Below, piece by piece: positions 58,219 through 64,000 of a stretch of DNA of 64,000 nucleotides. The notes below the pieces were generated by a model. The model had not been told where the DNA came from. It was given only the letters and a program-made list of their open reading frames with translations, and made no database searches. The position numbers and the translations under genes are program-made. Location of the stretch: NCBI RefSeq assembly GCF_051262515.1, contig NZ_JBIMER010000003.1, forward strand, positions 248,001 through 312,000, read 5' to 3'. The stretch comes from Arthrobacter_N sp051262515 (GTDB lineage Bacteria > Actinomycetota > Actinomycetes > Actinomycetales > Micrococcaceae). Every line of letters begins with the position of its first letter. The first letter of the stretch is position 1.

Positions 58219-59681
58219 GGCAGGTACCCGGAGCAGACCGGAGAAACGGGTTTGTCCCGGGTCAGCACCCAGATGCCGTGGTCGTCTTCCGTGACCACGC
58301 GGAACCCGAGGTCCGCGGCGCGGTCGAGTGCCTCCCGCGGCGTGAGCGGTTCCCAACCGCCGAGCTCGTCGGCGTTGAAGTCGATGATCATCCAGGTTGA
58401 CAGGTCGTCGCCGATGTCGCCGTGCAGGCCGACATACGTCCGGTCCACCAGGTGGGGTACGGCGGTGTCGGCCGCCTCGACGCAGACGCCGTTGGGGATG
58501 AGGTCCACCGCCCGCTGATGGGCTTGCGCAACCACGGGCATGGACCAGTTCTGGCCGGTCAGCGTGCGCCCGAGCGGAAACACCGCGTGGATGAAGAGCG
58601 TGCACACCAGCGCCAGTGCCAACAGGAACGCCGGACCCCGGACCCGCAGCGATGTCCATCCCCTTCGGCCGATGACCTTCGCCAACACCTGGACTGCCGC
58701 CATCAGGAAGATGGGGGCCAGGATCGCATCGTATTGGTACACGGGTGCCCACGTGTTCAGCCTGTCGTTGAACAACCGGCTGAGGAGGATCGGCGCGCCG
58801 AGAATCACGTAGGGCGAGAAGAACGGCAGGAGTGCGAGAGGCACGAAACTCATGAGCCACAATAGGACCTTGAGCTCGTGGTCGAACAAGAGGACGACCG
58901 TCCTGATCGGATGCGTCAGCATGAACGCGATCGCCGCGCCGGCCGTGGGTCCCAATGCCGTGTACTGCCAGTAGGACATGGCCTCCGGCGGAGCGAACAG
59001 GGGGATCAGGACCGACGTCGTGACCACGTAACCCGCCACGCCGACGACGGCGAGGAGAATCGCTTTGCCCCACTGCCGGTGGAAGGCGAGGACCACACCG
59101 ACCGCGGCCACCGTGATGCCCATGTCCTCCCGGATAAGCAGCATGGGCAGCGCAAGTCCGACGACGAGCCAATAGCGCCGCCGATCAAAGGCCCAAATCA
59201 CCCAGGCCATCAGCGGGACGCCAAAAGCGACCTCGTGGAAGTCCCAGTTGACCATGGCTTGGAAGGGCCACCAGACCAACAGCGCGCAGGACGTCAAGAG
59301 CCCACCGACGTGGCCCAGGTGCCTGCGCGCGAAGAGGTAGACGGGCACTGCCGTGGACACCAGCAGCACGATCATGGCCACGTTGAGCATCCGGGGATCG
59401 GGCCACACCCAGTACAGCGGCGCCAGAAGGGCAAGAACCGGATGGAAGTGGTCGCCCAAAAGATTGAAGTCCACGCCCTTGACGGGAACGATCGGCGGAC
59501 GGAACAGGGCATATTGCCGCACGGCCTGATCGAAGATGCCCAGGTCGTAGCCCTTGGCCTCGAAGTTGCGGAACCTGAGCAGGGAATGCGTCAGGTACAG
59601 CAGACAAGCAACCGCCATGGCGGAGCCGAGCTGGAGCTTGTGGGCGCGCGCGATCGGTCGGTCGGGTAGGTCCACGGGCAT
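58209..59681 (-). CDS. DUF2079 membrane protein of unknown function
   Basis: 490 aa with about 10 membrane helices and a C-terminal soluble domain (after about 400, TGQNWSMPVVAQAHQRAVD...GYLPYD, with Cys in NGVCVEA and PVCSGY). DUF2079 proteins have a GT-C-like topology: the first loop carries YDLGIFDQAVRQYA, with an acidic motif, like GT39 and GT83 enzymes, so a role in glycosylation is plausible. The ATG at 59681 lies seven bases after TAGAAT, so the mRNA appears leaderless. Convergent with, and 10 bp overlapping, the mannosyltransferase operon. Confidence 0.85.
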   Translation of the reverse strand: MPVDLPDRPIARAHKLQLGSAMAVACLLYLTHSLLRFRNFEAKGYDLGIFDQAVRQYALFRPPIVPVKGVDFNLLGDHFHPVLALLAPLYWVWPDPRMLNVAMIVLLVSTAVPVYLFARRHLGHVGGLLTSCALLVWWPFQAMVNWDFHEVAFGVPLMAWVIWAFDRRRYWLVVGLALPMLLIREDMGITVAAVGVVLAFHRQWGKAILLAVVGVAGYVVTTSVLIPLFAPPEAMSYWQYTALGPTAGAAIAFMLTHPIRTVVLLFDHELKVLLWLMSFVPLALLPFFSPYVILGAPILLSRLFNDRLNTWAPVYQYDAILAPIFLMAAVQVLAKVIGRRGWTSLRVRGPAFLLALALVCTLFIHAVFPLGRTLTGQNWSMPVVAQAHQRAVDLIPNGVCVEAADTAVPHLVDRTYVGLHGDIGDDLSTWMIIDFNADELGGWEPLTPREALDRAADLGFRVVTEDDHGIWVLTRDKPVSPVCSGYLPYD

Positions 59682-59688
59682 GGCTTCG

Positions 59689-59694
59689 ATTCTA
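59689..59694 (-). promoter_or_regulatory. -10 hexamer TAGAAT, leaderless DUF2079 gene
   Basis: TAGAAT on the minus strand ends seven bases (CGAAGCC) before ATG 59681. Confidence 0.55.
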
Positions 59695-59732
59695 GCCGCG
59701 CGGCGGCGCAGTCCGGGCACGACCCCGCGCGG

Positions 59733-60365
59733 CTAGCGGACCGGGGCGATGCCGGTTCGCGCCATGGCGTCGGCGTAGGCCGCCTGCATCTGATCCAGGT
59801 GGGCCTGCTGGCGCTCCGCCGATCCGGCGAATGCGCGCCCGTCCAGGGATTTGACCTTGTACGTCTTGAATCCGCGGCGCCACAGCAGCGGGTTCTGAGT
59901 CTTCAGGAGCTGGTCGGCGAGGCGGTGGGCCTCTGTGCCGTGTGCCACGAGGGCCGAGGCGCGCGGAGCGGCCTTGAGCAACCGCAGCAGCGGCTTGAGG
60001 CCCGAGGTGATCTGGTTGGGCTCGAACTTGCCGTTCGGCTCGTCGCCGACATGCCACGGGGAAACGTTCCACGGCATGAGGTACTGCGGGCGCAGTCCCA
60101 GCTGCCACTGCAGGCCCAGCATGCGGGTTCCCGCGTCCTCGTCGCCCGGGGTGATGAAGCCGGACGGGTCGGCGGAACCCGTATTGGAGAAGAGCGTGAT
60201 GATCTTGGCCTGGTCGACGTCGTGCATCGGATCCACGTAGCAAACTGAAGAGGCGGGCCGCAGGGCGGCGGTCTCGTCAAGCAGACGGTTGACGGGAGCG
60301 ATTTGCTCCTCGTAGCGGCGGTCCCACAACTGGTCGCGCGACGTTTCCGGGGCAAGGGCTGTCAT
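59733..60365 (-). CDS. Uracil-DNA-glycosylase-superfamily-like protein
   Basis: 210 aa from ATG 60365 (AGGAG 12 bases upstream); the frame also opens from GTG 60449 (238 aa). YVDPMHDVDQAK, GFITPGDEDAGTRML, LMPWNVSPWHVG and ALVAHGTEAHRLADQL follow the order of the UDG fold: a water-activating acidic loop, the WNVSP strand, and the HG loop near the C-terminus. It lacks the strict GQDPYH motif of family 1, so activity on uracil is uncertain. Divergent from the phosphoribosyltransferase gene with two palindromic operators between. Confidence 0.55.
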   Translation of the reverse strand: MTALAPETSRDQLWDRRYEEQIAPVNRLLDETAALRPASSVCYVDPMHDVDQAKIITLFSNTGSADPSGFITPGDEDAGTRMLGLQWQLGLRPQYLMPWNVSPWHVGDEPNGKFEPNQITSGLKPLLRLLKAAPRASALVAHGTEAHRLADQLLKTQNPLLWRRGFKTYKVKSLDGRAFAGSAERQQAHLDQMQAAYADAMARTGIAPVR

Positions 60366-60509
60366 AAAGGCGAGGATCTCCTGGTTTTTACTGCGGTATC
60401 CGCGGACGTCGATTCCGCTGATTGATGGGTGACCGATCAAGTCGGCCACGCCGCGGGGACGCCGAGCAGGCGAACCCGGTCCGGAACCACTGCCTGATCG
60501 ATCTCTTCC

Positions 60510-60571
60510 ATCTTACCAACCGTTGGTAACCTTCGGTTCAGATTGGGTTTACCAAACCGCGGTGATACTTC
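60510..60571. promoter_or_regulatory. Shared operator region: two palindromes over divergent promoters
   Basis: Perfect palindrome TTACCAACCGTTGGTAA (60513-60529) overlaps a minus-strand -10-like TAAGAT (60515-60510). Second palindrome GGTTTACCAAACC (60546-60558) overlaps a plus-strand -35-like TTGGGT (60543-60548), with -10-like TACTTC (60566-60571). Both share TTACCAA. They could be a TetR- or similar repressor site controlling both directions. Confidence 0.55.
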
Positions 60572-60603
60572 CCACGTCCCCGCGGATGCGGGAGAGTGGG
60601 AGC

Positions 60604-61287
60604 ATGCGGCGCTTCAAAAACCGCTCTGACGCGGGCAGGGAGTTGGCCACGGCGCTGTCCCGGCGCGGATTACTGAGCCTGGGTACGGGCGGCGACGGCA
60701 CCGGCCCGCGGTCCGTCGTCGTGTTCGGTCTGGCGCGCGGCGGGGTTCCAGTGGCCGCCGAAGTGGCCCGGGCGGCGGGGGTCCCCGTGCGCGCATTGGT
60801 GGTCCGCAAGGTCTCCGCTCCGGGTTTCGAGGAGTACGCGCTGGGGGCCGTCGCGGCATTCGCCGGCGAGGTGGCGGTGGTGCGCAACGCCGGGCAGGAC
60901 GAAGGACCGGAGTTCGACGCGGCCGTGGCCCGCCAGCTACCCGAACTCCAACGCCGCGAGTTGCTCTTCGGGACCGGGGGCTCGGCGCCGGACCTGGCGG
61001 ACCGCACGGCCGTCCTCGTCGACGACGGACTGGCCACCGGGGCAACGATGCTGGCCGCGGTGCAGGCGGTTCGCTCCGTCGGTCCGGCCGCAGTCGTGGT
61101 CGCCGTCCCGGTGGCGCTGGGGCGGACGCGCGCCCAGGTCGAAGCGGTTGCCGACGATGTCCTCGCGCTCCAAGAGCCCGCGGGCATGCGGTCCGTGGGA
61201 GCGGCCTACGACGACTTCACGCAAACGTCCGAGGGGGACGTCCTGACGCTGTTGGGTCTTACCGGCGGGAGCCAGCGCGACACGTAG
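60604..61287 (+). CDS. Type I phosphoribosyltransferase family protein
   Basis: 227 aa. The PRPP-binding loop is VLVDDGLATGATM at about 135-147. The N-terminal part (FGLARGGVPVAAEVARAAGVP) matches the erythromycin-esterase/phosphoribosyltransferase-like group, often linked to stress genes. Substrate base is not predictable. The start is ATG 60604 with GGGAGAG upstream. Its stop is 63 bp before the RelA/SpoT protein start (or directly adjacent to an in-frame GTG), so the two may be co-transcribed. Confidence 0.78.
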   Translation: MRRFKNRSDAGRELATALSRRGLLSLGTGGDGTGPRSVVVFGLARGGVPVAAEVARAAGVPVRALVVRKVSAPGFEEYALGAVAAFAGEVAVVRNAGQDEGPEFDAAVARQLPELQRRELLFGTGGSAPDLADRTAVLVDDGLATGATMLAAVQAVRSVGPAAVVVAVPVALGRTRAQVEAVADDVLALQEPAGMRSVGAAYDDFTQTSEGDVLTLLGLTGGSQRDT

Positions 61288-61350
61288 GTGTTGTTGCTAG
61301 TGTTGCCGGAGGTAATCCGGCTTAATGCGACCCGAGGGGATATCTGGGCC

Positions 61351-62442
61351 TTGGCTACACCATGGGAGCGATTGGACGAGCGGCTGCGCGCGGGCGTCGA
61401 GGAGAGCGCCGCGGAGTACGCGCGCGTGCGGCCGTTGTTGGAGCGGGTCACGGACGACGCCCGCGGAAGGATCCAGGCGATCTTCGCCGAGACGGACGTG
61501 CAGCCGCTTTTCATCACGGCCCGAACCAAGTCGGTGGCATCGTTCCGCGACAAGGCGTCCCGCACCCTCGAACCATCCGAGGCGGACGACGTGCCGAGCC
61601 TCGAGTTCCCGAATCCGCTCCGCGACCTCCACGATCTGGTGGGGGTGCGCGTCATCGTCAGCCTCCCACACGAGGTCCGCGAGGCGGCGAACCACATCAA
61701 GCGGCGCCGAAACGAGTTCGATTGCCGCGCGGACCGGGAGAAGGACATCGGCTCCGTCGAGTCGGGCACGTACGGCTACTCGAGTCGCCACTTGATTCTG
61801 CGAACGCGTCAGAACGAGGTGGTCAAGGGTTACCAGGCGTCGCTGGGCGAGAACGTGCGCACCACCGGAAACTTCATGTTCGAGGTGCAGATCCGGACGA
61901 TCCTGGCACACGCCTGGAGCGAGATCGAGCACGACATCCGCTTCAAGAACGTGGACCACCGCGCATGGAGCCCGTATCTGGACAGGCAGTTCACTGCCAC
62001 GGCCGCCATGCTCGAGGCCGTTGAATCGACGTTCTCGGAACTCCATGACCGCTACCGTGCGGTCACCGGATACTGGGACGAGGACGGTGACGGTTCCATG
62101 CCATTGGAACCCGAGCGAATCCGCGAGGTGTGGCAGACCCTCTTGCCGCACGTGGACCGCAAGACCGACGACGACTGGGGGTGGGCGGCCGAGCTGCTCG
62201 CCGCGCACGGGCTGACCACCACGACGCAGTTGGCCGGCCTGCTGGACGCCGAGGCCATCACGCGCGTCCGCCGCGCGCTGGATCACCGGTATTCGCCGGG
62301 TCCCGACCGCCTCTTGGACGATGTTCTGCTCTGGCGCTTCGGCGAACGCCACATCGAACTCACCGCCGGTGGGGACCGCCAGCGCAAGGAAAGCCTGGCC
62401 CGGCGGCTGCGGCAGATGCAGGCCTTCCGCGGGGACGGCTAG
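61351..62442 (+). CDS. Synthetase-only RelA/SpoT homologue (small alarmone synthetase-like)
   Basis: 363 aa from TTG 61351; an open frame continues to GTG 61288. The synthetase core reads ITARTKSVASFRDKASR (58-71), DLVGVRVIV with Asp95, YGYSSRHLILR (141-151), and FEVQIRTILAHAWSEIEHD with Glu178. The hydrolase domain of Rel is absent. A C-terminal 150-residue region (about 215-363) is of unknown fold. Such proteins make (p)ppGpp, pGpp or, as ToxSAS, toxic (pp)pApp or tRNA pyrophosphorylation; I cannot tell which. No antitoxin gene is adjacent. GGAGGT at 61308-61313 is followed by an out-of-frame ATG at 61325. Confidence 0.78.
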   Translation: MATPWERLDERLRAGVEESAAEYARVRPLLERVTDDARGRIQAIFAETDVQPLFITARTKSVASFRDKASRTLEPSEADDVPSLEFPNPLRDLHDLVGVRVIVSLPHEVREAANHIKRRRNEFDCRADREKDIGSVESGTYGYSSRHLILRTRQNEVVKGYQASLGENVRTTGNFMFEVQIRTILAHAWSEIEHDIRFKNVDHRAWSPYLDRQFTATAAMLEAVESTFSELHDRYRAVTGYWDEDGDGSMPLEPERIREVWQTLLPHVDRKTDDDWGWAAELLAAHGLTTTTQLAGLLDAEAITRVRRALDHRYSPGPDRLLDDVLLWRFGERHIELTAGGDRQRKESLARRLRQMQAFRGDG

Positions 62443-62472
62443 CGCGCGTCCGGCCTCCCGGGGCGCGGACGC

Positions 62473-63165
62473 CTACGGGAGGAAACTGAGCGCGAGCGCG
62501 CCGTCCGGAAGTGGCTCGACCGCTACGGAAGCCAGCGAGGCGACGACGACTCCCGCGTCCAGTTCCGCCGCGGGGTATGTTCCCTCGATGGCGAGCGTCC
62601 ACGCGCCGGACGCGTTTCCCGCCACCACCCCGGCCGGGGCGTCCTCCATCACCAGGCATGCTGCCGGATCGGCGTCCAGCGCGCGGGCAGCCGCCAGGTA
62701 GCCCTCGGGATCCGGCTTGCCGGCGCCGACGTCGTCCGCAGTCACCATCACCGGCGGTGCCGCGATGCCGACCGCCCGCATCCGGGTGGCCGCCAACTCC
62801 CGCGTGCACGACGTGACGATCCCCCAGCCTCCCGCTGGCAGGCTGTCCAAGAGGTCGCGGACGCCCTCTTTGATATGGATCCCCTCGGTTTCCGCCACCT
62901 CCAGTTCCACGATCAGCCTGAGTGCCTCTTCCCTGCGCGCCGGTTCGACGTGCCGGGCGACCACATCGCGGGCGGGCACGCCGTGGGGATGCTGGCCGTA
63001 TTCACCGAGTCCCAGCCTGCCGGCCCACTCTCTCCAGCACTTTTCCGTGGCTTCCGTGGAATCGATCAAGGTCCCATCGAGGTCGAAGAGGATGGCGTCC
63101 AGGGCGAGCGGCCCATGCGCGGGCCACATGCGCGGGCGGGCGGCGGGTGTGTTGTTCGAACTCAT
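62473..63165 (-). CDS. HAD-superfamily sugar phosphatase
   Basis: 230 aa. HAD motif I LFDLDGTLIDS with nucleophile Asp28 and Asp30, motif II in VTSCTRE, motif III Lys in GAGKPDPEGYL, motif IV MEDAPAG. A four-helix cap follows motif I, as in 2-deoxyglucose-6-phosphatase and beta-phosphoglucomutase relatives, so a small sugar phosphate is the likely substrate. The ATG at 63165 lies six bases after TACGCT, so the mRNA appears leaderless. Divergent from the next aldo/keto reductase gene; 30 bp from the convergent SAS-like gene. Confidence 0.88.
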   Translation of the reverse strand: MSSNNTPAARPRMWPAHGPLALDAILFDLDGTLIDSTEATEKCWREWAGRLGLGEYGQHPHGVPARDVVARHVEPARREEALRLIVELEVAETEGIHIKEGVRDLLDSLPAGGWGIVTSCTRELAATRMRAVGIAAPPVMVTADDVGAGKPDPEGYLAAARALDADPAACLVMEDAPAGVVAGNASGAWTLAIEGTYPAAELDAGVVVASLASVAVEPLPDGALALSFLP

Positions 63166-63171
63166 CGGACC

Positions 63172-63225
63172 AGCGTAGCCGCGGACGCGCCTCCCGACCC
63201 GTACGGCGGGCCGGGCGCGTAGCAT
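63172..63225. promoter_or_regulatory. Paired divergent leaderless promoters: TACGCT (minus) and TAGCAT (plus)
   Basis: TACGCT (63177-63172, minus) ends six bases before the HAD ATG; TAGCAT (63220-63225) ends six bases before the aldo/keto reductase ATG. The full 66-bp gap serves both genes. Confidence 0.5.
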
Positions 63226-63231
63226 GTCTCC

Positions 63232-64000
63232 ATGCCGACCAACCCAGCGCCCGCGCCCCTGATCCAGCTCACCAACGGTGCCACCATGCCGGCCATCGGC
63301 CTCGGCACGTACCCGATGGACGACGCCGAGGCGGGCGCCGCCGTCGTGCACGCGGTGGAGGCCGGCTACCGCCTGATCGACACCGCCGAGAACTACCACA
63401 ACGAGGAGGGCGTGGGCCAGGGCGTCGCCCGCGCGGGCATACCGCGCGCCGAACTGTTCGTGACGACGAAATTCAACCGCGGATGGCACTCCATCGAGGG
63501 GGTCCGCACCACCTGGGATCACAGCGCGACCCGTCTTGGGCTGGACTACATCGATCTGCTGCTCATTCATTGGCCGAACCCGGGGGAGGGCCGTTACATC
63601 GAGGCCTGGAAGGGACTCGTGAAGCTGTTGCAGGCGGGAAAGGTGAAGGCCATCGGCACGTCGAACTTCACTCCCGCGCAGCTGCGGGAAATCATCGACG
63701 AGACCGGTGTCGTTCCGGACGTGAACCAGATCCAGCTCAGCCCCTGGTGGCCGAAGGTCGAGGAGCGGGCCTTCCACGCCGAACACGGCATCGTCACCGA
63801 GTCGTGGAGCCCGCTGGGCAAGGGGGGATTGTTGGAGTCGGAAGCGGTGGTTGCGGCGGCGGGAAAGCATGGTGTGACGCCCGCCCAGGCAGTCCTGAGG
63901 TGGCATGTGCAACTCGGACTGGTACCCATCCCCAAGACCACCGATCCCGCGCGGATGGCGGAGAACATCGACGTCTTCGGCTTTGAGCTCGGTCCCGCGG
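63232..64000 (+). CDS. Aldo/keto reductase, 3' end outside the window
   Basis: 256 residues of an AKR5-type (2,5-diketo-D-gluconate reductase-like) protein, cut by the window end. Catalytic Asp and Tyr in RLIDTAENYHNE, Lys in FVTTKFN, His in LLLIHWPNP. Later NQIQLSPWWP and VPIPKTT are the usual cofactor-side signs of this family (prefers NADPH). The ATG at 63232 is six bases after TAGCAT. Physiological substrate unknown; it differs in family from the earlier aldo/keto reductase at 42.8 kb. Confidence 0.9.
   Translation, partial: MPTNPAPAPLIQLTNGATMPAIGLGTYPMDDAEAGAAVVHAVEAGYRLIDTAENYHNEEGVGQGVARAGIPRAELFVTTKFNRGWHSIEGVRTTWDHSATRLGLDYIDLLLIHWPNPGEGRYIEAWKGLVKLLQAGKVKAIGTSNFTPAQLREIIDETGVVPDVNQIQLSPWWPKVEERAFHAEHGIVTESWSPLGKGGLLESEAVVAAAGKHGVTPAQAVLRWHVQLGLVPIPKTTDPARMAENIDVFGFELGPA

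Noticed and set aside
61325..61795. 156-codon frame with a good ribosome site at the start of the SAS gene
   Set aside because: The sequence is Arg/Ser/Pro-rich and not protein-like; the other frame has all RelA/SpoT motifs. Kept only as an observation.

Overview
The window is about two-thirds G+C. It carries actinobacterial marker families (DUF2469, DUF3145, DUF3052, a FasR-type regulator beside the fab genes, homodimeric AceE, MptB-type mannosyltransferases) and an ole gene set with an OleB-OleC fusion, as known from Micrococcus. I read it as chromosomal DNA of a member of the Micrococcales (Micrococcaceae- or Brevibacteriaceae-like). That placement is inferred from gene content; no 16S gene is present. 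There are no insertion sequences, phage genes or CRISPR arrays. The window opens inside a membrane protein gene and ends inside an aldo/keto reductase gene.

Layout. 0-3.6 kb: cell-surface polysaccharide genes (UDP-GlcNAc 2-epimerase, Wzm/Wzt-type exporter). 3.6-9.2 kb, minus strand: a four-gene operon oleA-oleBC-oleD plus a beta-lactamase-fold serine hydrolase; this is a long-chain olefin pathway running through a beta-lactone. 9.4-15.5 kb: smc, an MFS exporter and ftsY. 15.6-17.4 kb: amtB-glnB behind what looks like a four-half-site GlnR operator; glnD is not next to it. 17.4-18.9 kb: zwf. 19-27 kb: ffh, NUDIX-like, rpsP-khpA, rimM-trmD, rplS, two signal peptidase genes, rnhB and DUF2469, with several internal promoters and terminators. 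26.7-31 kb: yraN-comM-dprA-xerC. 31.8-36.9 kb: type II fatty acid synthesis (fasR-fabD-fabH-acpP-fabF) with a palindrome between fasR and fabD. 37-41 kb: aceE, DUF3052, ahpE. 41-48.8 kb: tRNA-Val, gnd, aldo/keto reductase, cysK-cysE, msrA, Nif3-family, coiled-coil protein, yaaA. 48.9-49.3 kb: RNase P RNA. 49.5-53.5 kb: acyltransferase, gapB-type GAPDH, def, tRNA-His, orn. 53.8-59.7 kb: mannosyltransferase operon (two MptB-like proteins and a GT87 protein) with a convergent DUF2079 protein. 59.7-64 kb: uracil-DNA-glycosylase-like protein, phosphoribosyltransferase, synthetase-only RelA/SpoT protein, HAD phosphatase, aldo/keto reductase.

How the genes connect. FasR-FabDHF-ACP supplies acyl chains, which OleABCD can join head to head. 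AceE feeds acetyl-CoA; zwf and gnd supply NADPH. AmtB-PII senses and imports ammonium. Wzm/Wzt, the 2-epimerase and the mannosyltransferases build the envelope (teichoic-acid- or lipomannan-like polymers). Promoter reading gives a consistent -10 hexamer, TANNNT (often TAGGCT). In at least nine genes it lies only 6-7 bases before the start codon, so leaderless mRNAs look common here. All start sites and operators are read by eye, without alignments.
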